Shown here: positions 16,253 through 24,707 of the stretch, in pieces
How the letters are laid out: every line of letters starts with the position of its first letter
Numbering within the stretch: the first letter of the stretch is position 1
Source of the DNA: DAISIL01 sp036822015
GTDB taxonomy: Bacteria; Bacteroidota; Bacteroidia; Cytophagales; Bernardetiaceae
Length of the DNA: 30,576 bases
Assembly: GCA_036822015.1 (NCBI GenBank)
Contig: DAISIL010000040.1
Location: 1-30,576 of the forward strand
Reading direction: 5' to 3'
Position numbers and translations under genes: made by a program
The notes under the pieces: generated by a model
What the model was told of the DNA's origin: nothing
Databases searched by the model: none
The model's input: the letters and a program-made list of their open reading frames with translations, nothing else

Positions 16253-18763
16253 ATGTTTTTACGCTTGAGTGCTTCACGGGTTCATGTACGAGATCGTTTT
16301 TGTTGCGGCTTTTTGCTGCTTTTCTTGCTGGGGCAAAGTGCCTGTATTCCGGTGCGCCCCCTCAAAGCAGGCGAAAACTATTTGTATCGCCAGGAAATCA
16401 AGGGGGTAAAAGGAGAGCAGGCAGAAGCACTGGCAAGTTTTGTGCAGCAACAGCCCAACCGACGGTTTCCCCTCCTGCCTGCCTTGCCGTACGTGTATTT
16501 TTACTTGTGGGGAAAAAAAATGTACGACAAAAAATACCCCGATCCCGTCCAGCGCGATAGCCTCATCGCCTTTAAGCAAGCCCTAACGCAGCGGCAATAC
16601 ACCCAAAAAATCAAGCGATACTCCGAAGAAACCAAGCGCGGACGCAAAAAACGACAACGCCTCCTCGATCAGCAAAACCGAAAAATTGACCAACTCGAAA
16701 AACGCAAAACAGGCAACTGGCTCATGCGAGCCGTAGGCGAACCCCCAGTGATCTTCGATCCGCAAAAAGCCCATCAAAGTTGTCAGCAGATGCGCTACTA
16801 CCTCCAACAGGAAGGGTACTTCTCGGCACAAATCGACACCAGCACCCAGCAGCGCGGGCGGCGTATCTATCTCGATTACCACATCCAAAAAGGCGACCAT
16901 CACCGGTTCCGAAACATCCGCTACCAGATCACCGATACCGTCATCCAAAAAATTGTCCTGGCCGATACCCTCCAAAGGCTCTTCCAGCCCGACGAACGAT
17001 ACAGCGAGAGCCACCTGACACAAGAACGGGAGCGGCTCTTTGGTTTGCTACGCAATAGTGGATATTTTGGTTTTAGTAAGGAGTTTATTTTTTTTGAAAT
17101 AGATACAAATACAAACACACAGCCCCCCGCCCTGGATGTCCTGATCCTGATCGAGGGAGAGCATCCACGGTATCGCTTGCAGGCCGTGCGCTTCATCTCG
17201 GATCAGCAGCGCGACACGAGCCGCGTGGCAGAGAGCTATCACGAAGGGATTTTTTTTAGGCGATACACCAAAAAATACTCAACTAAGGTACTCTCGCACC
17301 GCATCCAGTTGCGACCCAACGACCTATACCGACATGCCGACGGTGTGGCTACCCAGCGTTCTTTGGCTGCGCTCAATATCTTTAAGTTTGTCAATATGCG
17401 CTACGATACCCTCGGGAGCAATTTCATCAGCAACATCTACGTCAGTTCTTACCCCAAATACAACCTCTCCCTCGAAGGTGGCGTCAATGTTACCCAACAG
17501 GCCATCCCAGGCCCTTTCGCTACACTCTCTTTTCAGAACCGAAATTTATTTGAGGGTTGTGAGCTACTGACTTTACAGTTTCGGTTTTTGTTGGAGGCAC
17601 AACCCAACTTTGGAGGAATTGAATCAAACAACATCTATGCCCAGGAGTACAATCTTAATGGTGTTCTGACGATACCCAAATTTTTCTTTCCCTTTTCGGA
17701 TCAACTCAACCGAGGCTTCGGCCGCTATAACCCCCAAACAAAAATCCAGGTCAGTTATACACAAACCAATCGCGTTCTCTACAATCGCCTCAACACACAG
17801 TTCTTGTTGGGCTATGGCTGGAACAACAACAAAAACAGCAGCTACGAAGTCAATCTCTTTGATATGAACATCGTCTTGACCCCCGAAATTGCTCCACTTT
17901 TTCAGGGTTATCTCGACTCGTTAGCCCTGGTGGGTAACCCCCTCAACCAGAGTTTTAGGAGTTCGGTCTTGCGCAGTACGGCTTTTAGCTATCGCTACAA
18001 CAACAACCCCTACGGCGACCAATCGGATAGCTATTTTTTGAAAGCTACCTTTGAGCAGGGCGGTACATTGATTCAGCGTGTGCTTTTTGATACGCCTGGC
18101 ATTGGTGATGTGCTGGGCCGTTTGGTCAAATCAGATTCCCTGGCCGACTACAACTACCTCCGAGCTGATCTTGATTTGCGGCGGGTCATTCGCCTCAACA
18201 GCAGTTCCAATCTGGCTCTTCGCGGACGTATCGGGCTGGCCTTTCCGTATGGGGCGGAGGCGGGTACGGGTGTGTTGCCCTACGAGAAATATTTCTTCAT
18301 GGGGGGCGGAAACAGTTTGCGTGCCTGGCAGCCGCGTCGTTTGGGGCCTGGTGGCTTTCGTCCAACCAATCGCGGCGAACGCAGCCATATTTTCGATTAT
18401 CCCTTTGAGCAACCCGGGGAGCTGCTCCTGGAGGCAAACATGGAATGGCGCAAAGATTTGTTTTCGGTGGCCGAACTGGCGCTCTTCCTTGATGCCGGCA
18501 ATGTCTGGATACTTCAGCCCGACAGCCGTCCTGATGTGCGCTTTGCGGCCCATACATTTTGGCGGCAAATTGCCCTCGGAACAGGCTTTGGTTTGCGTCT
18601 CGACTTTTCATTTTTTATCATTCGTGGTGATCTTGGTATCAAGCTCTACGACCCCGCCGCTCAGGCGGGATACCATTGGTTGTGGCGGGATTTTTCGTTC
18701 TCCCAGCCCCTGGGACGACCCGGGCAGGCAGTTTTTAACCTGGCCATTGGCTATCCATTTTGA
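16253..18763 (+). CDS. tamL: TamL-like Omp85 outer-membrane lipoprotein
   Basis: An 836-residue Omp85 (BamA/TamA) family protein. It has a lipoprotein signal: hydrophobic FCCGFLLLFLLGQSAC with lipobox GQSAC and Cys31. That is the mark of TamL, the Bacteroidota lipidated form of TamA, which works with TamB in the envelope. The long basic segment (about 115-160, rich in KRGRKKRQR) followed by GEPPVIFD is typical of TamL. POTRA domains fill roughly 165-400, and the 16-stranded beta-barrel the rest, with FFMGGGNSLRAWQPRRLGPG as the conserved strand-tip motif. The protein ends in a strand finishing in aromatic Phe (IGYPF), as expected for outer-membrane insertion. No tamB is in the window, unlike the common arrangement. 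Confidence is high for Omp85, moderate for the TamL subtype. Confidence 0.88.
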   Translation: MFLRLSASRVHVRDRFCCGFLLLFLLGQSACIPVRPLKAGENYLYRQEIKGVKGEQAEALASFVQQQPNRRFPLLPALPYVYFYLWGKKMYDKKYPDPVQRDSLIAFKQALTQRQYTQKIKRYSEETKRGRKKRQRLLDQQNRKIDQLEKRKTGNWLMRAVGEPPVIFDPQKAHQSCQQMRYYLQQEGYFSAQIDTSTQQRGRRIYLDYHIQKGDHHRFRNIRYQITDTVIQKIVLADTLQRLFQPDERYSESHLTQERERLFGLLRNSGYFGFSKEFIFFEIDTNTNTQPPALDVLILIEGEHPRYRLQAVRFISDQQRDTSRVAESYHEGIFFRRYTKKYSTKVLSHRIQLRPNDLYRHADGVATQRSLAALNIFKFVNMRYDTLGSNFISNIYVSSYPKYNLSLEGGVNVTQQAIPGPFATLSFQNRNLFEGCELLTLQFRFLLEAQPNFGGIESNNIYAQEYNLNGVLTIPKFFFPFSDQLNRGFGRYNPQTKIQVSYTQTNRVLYNRLNTQFLLGYGWNNNKNSSYEVNLFDMNIVLTPEIAPLFQGYLDSLALVGNPLNQSFRSSVLRSTAFSYRYNNNPYGDQSDSYFLKATFEQGGTLIQRVLFDTPGIGDVLGRLVKSDSLADYNYLRADLDLRRVIRLNSSSNLALRGRIGLAFPYGAEAGTGVLPYEKYFFMGGGNSLRAWQPRRLGPGGFRPTNRGERSHIFDYPFEQPGELLLEANMEWRKDLFSVAELALFLDAGNVWILQPDSRPDVRFAAHTFWRQIALGTGFGLRLDFSFFIIRGDLGIKLYDPAAQAGYHWLWRDFSFSQPLGRPGQAVFNLAIGYPF

Positions 18764-18818
18764 GGGGACGAAAAAAAAAAATTATTTTTATTTGGAATCA
18801 ATCTAAATAAATCTTTTC

Positions 18819-18847
18819 TTTGTGTCAAATAAAAGTCTTTACGTTTG
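18819..18847 (+). promoter_or_regulatory. Candidate promoter feeding the 18881 terminator
   Basis: TACGTTTG at 18840-18847 fits the Bacteroidota -7 consensus TAnnTTTG, and TTTG at 18819-18822 gives a -33 element with a 17-nt spacer. The predicted start is near 18854, only about 27 nt before a strong terminator, so the transcript would be roughly 60 nt unless it reads through. It could drive a short RNA or an attenuated leader for the single-POTRA gene. Consensus match is seen; activity inferred. Confidence 0.45.
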
Positions 18848-18880
18848 TTAGACTTTTGTGGATTTGGCTTAAAATACGGG

Positions 18881-18915
18881 AAAGACCTGCCCTGCTATGG
18901 GGCAGGTCTTTTTGT
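18881..18915 (+). terminator. Rho-independent terminator downstream of tamL
   Basis: Perfect 12-bp stem AAAGACCTGCCC (18881-18892) with GGGCAGGTCTTT (18900-18911) around a 7-nt loop, followed by a T-rich tail (TTTTTGTTGG). It is the strongest intrinsic terminator in the window. It lies 117 nt after the tamL stop and upstream of the next gene's start, and may end tamL transcription, the short transcript from the 18819 promoter, or both. Confidence 0.85.
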
Positions 18916-18949
18916 TGGTTAAAATTTCGGGACGAGGCTTTTTAGTTTA

Positions 18950-18957
18950 TAGCTTTG
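18950..18957 (+). promoter_or_regulatory. Candidate -7 box for the single-POTRA gene
   Basis: TAGCTTTG at 18950-18957 matches TAnnTTTG and lies 37 nt before the ATG at 18995, downstream of the terminator. No good TTG sits at the expected -33 distance (the nearest is about 32 nt away), so it is a weaker call than the other promoters. Confidence 0.35.
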
Positions 18958-18994
18958 CCGCTGAAATGGTTAAGGAATTGTTTTGACACAAGAG

Positions 18995-20404
18995 ATGTAC
19001 CGATGGTTGTTTTGTTTGTTGGTTTTGGTTTGTGGCAGTGGGGCGATCTGCGCGTATGGGCAAGGCGACAGCGTAACGGTACGAGAAATTTTTATTGAAT
19101 GCCACCACAAGACCCGCGAACAGATCATCCGCCGTGAACTCGCCTTGCGGGCGGGGAGTAGGATTGCTCGGGCGGCCATCGCCGAAACCCTCGAACGCGA
19201 AAACAACAAGCTCTTCAATACAGACCTCTTCGTGAGTACGGATATTTTGTACCAGGAAAACACCCCTGGGCAAATAGACCTGATTATCAGTCTGGAAGAG
19301 CAGTGGTACTTGTGGGCCGTGCCTATTTTGGAGATCGCCGATCAGAACTTCAACGTCTGGTGGACACAACGCGACCGCAGCCTGGATCGCCTTGAGTACG
19401 GGATCAACTTCAAACAAAAAAACTTTCGGGGCCGCAACGAAAACCTCACCTTACACTTTCAGTTGGGCTTTACCCGTAAGCTCGTCCTGGATTATCAGAT
19501 TCCCTACATCAGCCGTCGGCAGCGCACTGGTTTGGGTTTTAATGTAACCTACACCGAAAACACTAGTGCGGCCTACCAGACCAACGATCATTTCCTGGAT
19601 TTTATTGATACCGATGAGGTGATCCGAAGACGTTTTAATTTTGCGGTTTTTGCTTCCAAAAGATTTAACTTCTACGCTAGTCATCACTTTCGATGGGTAT
19701 ATAGCTATAATTTTATTGCCGATACACTGGCCCGAGCCAATGCTGATTATTTTTTGGAGGGCCGGACAGAGCAGCGTTACTTTGGACTTTCGTATGAGTT
19801 TGTACATGACCTACGCGACAGGGCTCCCTATCCGCTCAAAGGGCATTTGTTTCGGGGCAGTGTAGAGCAGTTAGGTTTTGGGATATTCAATGATGTTAAT
19901 TTGCTGACCTTAAATGCTTATTTGGCTTTTTATCATCGTCTGGCACCACGGATATACCTGGCCAACGGACTGGCAACAAAGGTATCCTTACCCGAGCGGC
20001 AGCCGTATTTTCAGCGGCAGGGTCTGGGATATAGGGAGCGTTTTGTGCGGGGCTATGATTTGTTTGTCATTGATGGGCAGCGGTACGCATTGAGTCGCAA
20101 TAGCATCAAATGGCAGGCGTTTTCTTTTGTTCAAAATCTGAAATCAGTTCCGATTATTCGGCGTTTTCGTCAGTTTCGCAAAGTACCTTTGGCAGGATAT
20201 GTCAAAATTTATGCGGATGGAGGCTACGTTTATGACAGCGATCCTCGGGAGATATTGCGCCCGGCCAGCAATCGTTGGCTACATAGTCTTGGGCTGGGCT
20301 TCGATCTGGTTACGTACTATAACCTGGTGATGCGTTTTGAGTATTCGTTTGCCAATGATCCGGCAGCGGGTGGTTTTTTCTTCAATGTTCGGGCGGGCAT
20401 ATAG
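18995..20404 (+). CDS. Single-POTRA Omp85 family outer-membrane protein
   Basis: A 469-residue protein with signal peptide MYRWLFCLLVLVCGSGAICAYGQ, then one POTRA-like domain of about 75 residues (VTVREIFIECHHKTREQIIRREL ... FNTDLFVSTDILYQEN), and a beta-barrel of roughly 370 residues rich in alternating aromatic/polar strands. It has a FEYSFAND-type final region and ends FFNVRAGI. This domain order marks a short Omp85 family member, unlike BamA with five POTRAs. Role unknown; Omp85 proteins insert or export outer-membrane polypeptides or lipids. I used the ATG at 18995 rather than the TTG at 18983, because it begins the signal peptide. Its 3' end overlaps by 23 nt the convergent LD-carboxypeptidase gene. 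Confidence 0.82.
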   Translation: MYRWLFCLLVLVCGSGAICAYGQGDSVTVREIFIECHHKTREQIIRRELALRAGSRIARAAIAETLERENNKLFNTDLFVSTDILYQENTPGQIDLIISLEEQWYLWAVPILEIADQNFNVWWTQRDRSLDRLEYGINFKQKNFRGRNENLTLHFQLGFTRKLVLDYQIPYISRRQRTGLGFNVTYTENTSAAYQTNDHFLDFIDTDEVIRRRFNFAVFASKRFNFYASHHFRWVYSYNFIADTLARANADYFLEGRTEQRYFGLSYEFVHDLRDRAPYPLKGHLFRGSVEQLGFGIFNDVNLLTLNAYLAFYHRLAPRIYLANGLATKVSLPERQPYFQRQGLGYRERFVRGYDLFVIDGQRYALSRNSIKWQAFSFVQNLKSVPIIRRFRQFRKVPLAGYVKIYADGGYVYDSDPREILRPASNRWLHSLGLGFDLVTYYNLVMRFEYSFANDPAAGGFFFNVRAGI

Positions 20405-21287
20405 CGGGAAACGACAAGGTTACACCCCCGTTGCTCTCCGTATCCAGGGCAACACTGCTGCCCATGCGCAGGGCTAGGTTGGTGGGACAATGCCCGACCA
20501 TCAAGCCCGCCACGACGGGGTAAGGGCGTTGCCCGAAGTAGTCCAGGAGCAGATCGGTGTACTCGGGTTTGTGATCCGAGAAGAGATCGCCCAGGGCGCA
20601 TCCGGCGAGCTGATCGAGCTTGCCGGCCCGCTGGAGCTGGCACAGCATTCGGTCTATGCGGTAGGGGGCTTCCTGTGTTTCTTCCAAAAACAAAATTTTG
20701 CCTCGGGTCTGGATTTCGGTAGCTGTGCCGAGCGAGTCCACGACCAGGGAGAGGTTTCCACCCACTAGTTCGCTGGTCGTGTGTGTGGGTATGGTGCCGG
20801 ACAGGAGGCGCCCCCCTACCTGGTAGGGACGGCCGCTAAGGGCGCAATACAGTGTATCTGTGTTGTGTTCGTTTTGCCACTGGGCGGGCATGGGCCCGTG
20901 TATGCTAGGAAAGCCGAGGGCTTGCAATTTGAGATGTAAGGCTGTTATATCGCTGAAGCCGACGACCCATTTGGGGGACGCATGAAAGCGGCTAAAGTCC
21001 AGTTGGTCAAGGATTCGGGTTAGTCCGTATCCGCCGCGCAAACAGATGATTGCCCGTACTGCTGGATCATCGAGGGCATGCTGGAGGTGCTGGAGGCGTT
21101 CGGCATCACTGCCCGCAAAGGCGTAGTGCTTCGGGGAGGAGCGGGCATCGGGCAAGCGCAAAATGGCTCTAAACCCCCAGGCTTTTGTTTGTGCCACCGC
21201 CTGCCGAAGCGATACCGAAGCCCCGATGGCGCCCGAGGGGGCCACAAAGTGTATCAAATCGTCGGGTTCTAGGGGATTGATCCGCAT
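20382..21287 (-). CDS. LD-carboxypeptidase, peptidase family S66
   Basis: A 301-residue S66 serine peptidase of the LdcA/MccF type, expected to cleave the L-Lys/DAP-D-Ala bond of murein tetrapeptides during cell-wall recycling; some relatives instead inactivate microcin C-like antibiotics. The catalytic Ser112 lies in VGFSDITALH, the glutamate in FLEETQEAPYRIDR (about 202-203) and His266 in VGHCPTN. No signal peptide, so cytoplasmic. It overlaps the convergent Omp85 gene by 23 nt and is divergent from infB with the infB promoter just upstream of its start. Confidence 0.9.
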   Translation of the reverse strand: MRINPLEPDDLIHFVAPSGAIGASVSLRQAVAQTKAWGFRAILRLPDARSSPKHYAFAGSDAERLQHLQHALDDPAVRAIICLRGGYGLTRILDQLDFSRFHASPKWVVGFSDITALHLKLQALGFPSIHGPMPAQWQNEHNTDTLYCALSGRPYQVGGRLLSGTIPTHTTSELVGGNLSLVVDSLGTATEIQTRGKILFLEETQEAPYRIDRMLCQLQRAGKLDQLAGCALGDLFSDHKPEYTDLLLDYFGQRPYPVVAGLMVGHCPTNLALRMGSSVALDTESNGGVTLSFPAICPPEH

Positions 21288-21291
21288 AAAA

Positions 21292-21322
21292 TTGCGATTC
21301 TCTAAAAAAGGTGTTATTTTTG
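21292..21322 (+). promoter_or_regulatory. Bacteroidota-type promoter for infB
   Basis: TATTTTTG at 21315-21322 matches TAnnTTTG, with TTG at 21292-21294 as the -33 element and a 20-nt spacer. It predicts an infB leader of about 120 nt, in keeping with the 5' untranslated length seen here. The -33 element lies only a few bases from the start of the divergent LD-carboxypeptidase gene. Confidence 0.5.
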
Positions 21323-21452
21323 CAGAACAGTTGGACTTCTCTTGCGATAAAAAAATGTTTTTTTAGGAACGCATTCGCGCTAATGGATGTTGTTTGAGTA
21401 GGAGGGATTTCCCAAACACAATGACTTTAATCGAGTGCCTCAAAAGTAATTT

Positions 21453-24400
21453 ATGACGGAAAAGAAAGACATACGACTCAGTAAAGCTGCACGAGAACTC
21501 AACGTGGGAACAGCTACGATTGTCGAATTTTTGGCTTCCAAAAACATCGAAGTAGCCGAAAACCCCAACAGTAAGATCACGCCCGAGCAGTACAAGATGC
21601 TTCGCAATGCGTTTCAGGACTCCATCATCGAAAAAGAGGAGGCCGCAGAAGTAACCATAGGTACAGTGCCGGCCAACAATACCGTGGTGAGTTCACCCAA
21701 AAAACACCGAGGCGCGGAGGAGAACGCCGCCGATACATCCGATCAGACACATACGCCCGCCGTAGAGGAGGAAGAGGAAGAATTGGTCATCAAGACAGCC
21801 CCTGTTGTAGCCAGGCAGCAGCCAGCCGAGAAACAAGAGCCGGTACAACCAGAAAAAACACCCGAACCCGTCCCCGAAAAAAAGGAGCCGATTGCGGAAG
21901 CAAAAAAAGAAGACCCCGAACTCGTGAAAGCGAAGCTACCAGGGTTGAACATTGTCGGCAAAATTGATCTCCCCACCAAAGAGACCAAAGAGACCAAAGA
22001 CCGAGGGCGAACCAGCAGCAGCAACACTAGCAACAAGAAGGATAAACGACCGCCTAAGCGAGACGAAAAACCCACCAAAAATAAAGTCAGCACACCCGCT
22101 GTACCAAAAACGCCACCTGCTGTTGTCGAAAAGGAAAAGGAGAAGAAAGAAGTACAACTGCCCCCATCAATAGCGAAGGAATCCGAACCAGTCGATACAT
22201 CCAAGCCAGTAGTTGCCAGCACGCCTCCGCCCGAAGCCGCTGAGGATACCCAAAAAACGCCTGCCGCCGCTGATAGCACAGAAACGAAGGATACCTTGAT
22301 TGAGGCCAAAGCTGATCGCTTACAGGGGCTTAAAGTTCTTGGAAAAATCGAACTCCCTAGCCAGAAAGCGAAGCGAGGAGCCAAAGACGCAAAAACAACT
22401 GATGCCGATGCCAAAAACACCGATGCCGATGCCAAAAAGAGACGCAGACGCAGACGCAGACGCAGAAGAGACGGTGATGGAACGCCCACAGCCACTACGC
22501 CTGCCGGCACAACAGCAGCAGATGTACCCAAAAAAGCAACGCCCCCCACTGCTACCACCCCAGGTACGGATAACAAAACCGACAAAGCCAAAGACCGCAA
22601 ACGCACGACCACTACAGGCAAGCGCGGGCGACGAAATGAACCCTCCGAAGAAGAGGTACAAAGCAACCTCAAAGCAACCCTAGCCCAGATAAGCGGCAGC
22701 AAAAATACCCGTCAGAGCCAACGCCGCACCGCCCGAAAGGAGCGAAGAGCAGCACACGCACGCGCCCATCAGCGACAAATGGAGCAGGAAGCCGAAGAAG
22801 CCAAAATCTTGCGCGTAACCGAGTTTGTGGCCGCCAACGATCTAGCCTCCATGATGGATGTGAGCGTAAACGAACTGATCTCGGCTTGCTTCTCGATGGG
22901 AATGATCGTAACGATCAACCACCGCCTGGATGCCGATACCATTGCACTAGTAGCCGATGAGTTTGGGTATGAGGTGGAGTTTGTCGGAACCGACGAAGAA
23001 ATTGATGTTCAGGAAGAAGAGGATAACGAAGAAGATATGATAGATCGTCCGCCCATCGTAACGATCATGGGACACGTCGATCATGGAAAAACTACCCTCC
23101 TGGACTACATCCGAAGTGCCAAAGTAGCCGCCGGCGAAGCCGGAGGTATCACCCAGCACATCGGCGCCTACCAGGTCAAGACCGAGAGCGGCAGACGGGT
23201 TACCTTCCTTGATACCCCTGGACACGAAGCATTTACCGCCATGCGAGCGCGAGGAACACGCCTAACTGATATCGCGATTATCGTCGTGGCGGCCGACGAC
23301 GGGATCATGCCCCAGACCCGTGAGGCCATCAATCATGCCCTGTCCGGAAGCGTTCCGATTGTTATTGCGATCAACAAAATGGATAAGCCTGCCGCCAACC
23401 CCACACGGGTCAAGAAGGAACTCGCCGATATGAACGTCTTGATTGAAGAATACGGCGGGGAGGTCTTGTGCCAAGAAATATCCGCCAAAACCGGTCAAGG
23501 TATCGACGACTTGCTAGAATCGGTCTTGCTCGCTGCCGAAATCCTCGAACTCAAAGCCAACCCCGACAAACGCGGCGTGGGTTCGGTCATTGAAGCCTCC
23601 CTCGACAAGGGGCGCGGCTACGTCTCGACTGTACTCGTACAGGCAGGCACGATCCATGTCGGGGATGTCATCCTGGCCGGCTCCCACTACGGGAAGATAC
23701 GCGCCATGACCGATTACCGAGGCAAAAAACTCAAAAAAGCAGGCCCTTCTTTCCCCGTCCAGATCCTCGGACTAGATGGCGCACCCCAAGCGGGCGATCA
23801 GTTTAATGTCATGGAAACCGAGCGCGAGGCACGTGAGATCGCTGCCAAGCGCAAGCAGATCATGCGGGAGCAGACCATACGCGCCACCCGCCGACTGACA
23901 CTCTCCGACATCGGCCGCCGCCAAGAGCTAGGCAACTTCCAGCAACTCAACATCGTCTTGAAAGGCGACGTGGACGGATCGGTAGAGGCCATCTCCGACG
24001 CACTCCTCAAGCTCTCCAATGCCGAGGTAGAAGTAAACATCATCCACAAAGGCGTGGGTATGGTATCCGAATCCGATATTTTGTTGGCCTCCACCGCCGA
24101 AGCTATCGTGATTGCCTTCCAGGTACGCCCTTCCAGGCAGTCCAAAGCCCTAGCCGACCAGGAAAACATCGAAGTCCGTACCTACTCGATCATCTACAAG
24201 ATCATCGAAGATGTCAAGTTGGCCATTGAAGGGATGCTCTCCCCCGAGATTCAAGAGGAAATCGTGGGCAATGTGGAGGTACGAGAGGTATTCAAAATCT
24301 CCAAGGTGGGCAGCGTAGCAGGCTGCTACGTAACCAACGGTTATATCAAGCGCAACTCCAAGGTACGTCTTATCCGTGAGGGTGTGGTCATGTACACGGG

Positions 24401-24569
24401 TAAAGTCGGGACACTCAAACGCTACAAAGACGATGCGGCAGAGGTCAAATACGGCTTTGAGTGCGGCTTGATGCTCGAAGGATTCAACGACGTAGTGATG
24501 GGTGATGAGATCGAAGTATTTGAAGAACGCGAAATCAAACGCCGCCTCGATCAAGTAGAGAAGGCGTAG
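21453..24569 (+). CDS. infB: Translation initiation factor IF-2
   Basis: A 1038-residue IF-2, the GTPase that delivers fMet-tRNA to the 30S subunit and promotes subunit joining. An IF2_N-type domain opens it (IRLSKAARELNVGTATIVEFLASKNIEV). A linker of about 400 residues follows, rich in Lys, Glu, Pro, Thr and Ala, with a run of Arg residues near 331-341 and two copies of a GLxxxGKIxLP motif (about 164 and 290). A second IF2_N-like segment precedes the G domain with GHVDHGKTT, DTPGHEAF, NKMD and SAKTG. The usual domains III and IV end the protein. This linker makes it longer than E. coli IF-2 (about 890). The start is ATG at 21453. A candidate 11-codon leader frame ends in its start (ATGA). 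Confidence 0.97.
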   Translation: MTEKKDIRLSKAARELNVGTATIVEFLASKNIEVAENPNSKITPEQYKMLRNAFQDSIIEKEEAAEVTIGTVPANNTVVSSPKKHRGAEENAADTSDQTHTPAVEEEEEELVIKTAPVVARQQPAEKQEPVQPEKTPEPVPEKKEPIAEAKKEDPELVKAKLPGLNIVGKIDLPTKETKETKDRGRTSSSNTSNKKDKRPPKRDEKPTKNKVSTPAVPKTPPAVVEKEKEKKEVQLPPSIAKESEPVDTSKPVVASTPPPEAAEDTQKTPAAADSTETKDTLIEAKADRLQGLKVLGKIELPSQKAKRGAKDAKTTDADAKNTDADAKKRRRRRRRRRRDGDGTPTATTPAGTTAADVPKKATPPTATTPGTDNKTDKAKDRKRTTTTGKRGRRNEPSEEEVQSNLKATLAQISGSKNTRQSQRRTARKERRAAHARAHQRQMEQEAEEAKILRVTEFVAANDLASMMDVSVNELISACFSMGMIVTINHRLDADTIALVADEFGYEVEFVGTDEEIDVQEEEDNEEDMIDRPPIVTIMGHVDHGKTTLLDYIRSAKVAAGEAGGITQHIGAYQVKTESGRRVTFLDTPGHEAFTAMRARGTRLTDIAIIVVAADDGIMPQTREAINHALSGSVPIVIAINKMDKPAANPTRVKKELADMNVLIEEYGGEVLCQEISAKTGQGIDDLLESVLLAAEILELKANPDKRGVGSVIEASLDKGRGYVSTVLVQAGTIHVGDVILAGSHYGKIRAMTDYRGKKLKKAGPSFPVQILGLDGAPQAGDQFNVMETEREAREIAAKRKQIMREQTIRATRRLTLSDIGRRQELGNFQQLNIVLKGDVDGSVEAISDALLKLSNAEVEVNIIHKGVGMVSESDILLASTAEAIVIAFQVRPSRQSKALADQENIEVRTYSIIYKIIEDVKLAIEGMLSPEIQEEIVGNVEVREVFKISKVGSVAGCYVTNGYIKRNSKVRLIREGVVMYTGKVGTLKRYKDDAAEVKYGFECGLMLEGFNDVVMGDEIEVFEEREIKRRLDQVEKA
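22401..22464 (+). repeat. Tandem repeats within the infB linker
   Basis: A 17-bp unit GATGCCGATGCCAAAAA occurs at 22401-22417 and again at 22422-22438, encoding DADAK twice. Immediately after comes four head-to-tail copies of GACGCA (22441-22464), encoding most of an Arg run. Both keep the reading frame, so copy-number change would only lengthen or shorten the linker. Confidence 0.85.
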
Positions 24570-24593
24570 GTTTTCCGCCTCCCTTCTCTTTGT
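24557..24593 (+). terminator. Possible weak terminator overlapping the infB stop codon
   Basis: AGAGAA plus GGCG (24557-24566) pairs with CGCC (24576-24579) and TTCTCT (24584-24589), with a TCCC bulge and a short T-rich tail. The stem includes the infB stop. The bulge and weak U-tract make termination uncertain; read-through into ahcY is equally possible. Confidence 0.35.
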
Positions 24594-24707
24594 ACGCCTT
24601 TTGTTGCTCTTTTGTGGGCTTTTTGGATGCCTTTCGCTGCGTTTTATTCGTTCTCATTGTGTCATTTCTTTTTTCCATTCATTTCTTTTCTTTCTGTTTT
24701 TATCCGT

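Noticed and set aside
21743..22702. Open frame of 319 codons on the minus strand inside infB.
   Set aside because: Antisense shadow of the Lys/Glu/Pro-rich linker, giving a Ser/Val/Leu-rich artefact.
24612..24707. N-terminal extension of ahcY (hydrophobic, starts with TTG).
   Set aside because: SAHase is cytoplasmic and conserved from MNPTAQEVL; the extension is a translated T/C-rich leader.
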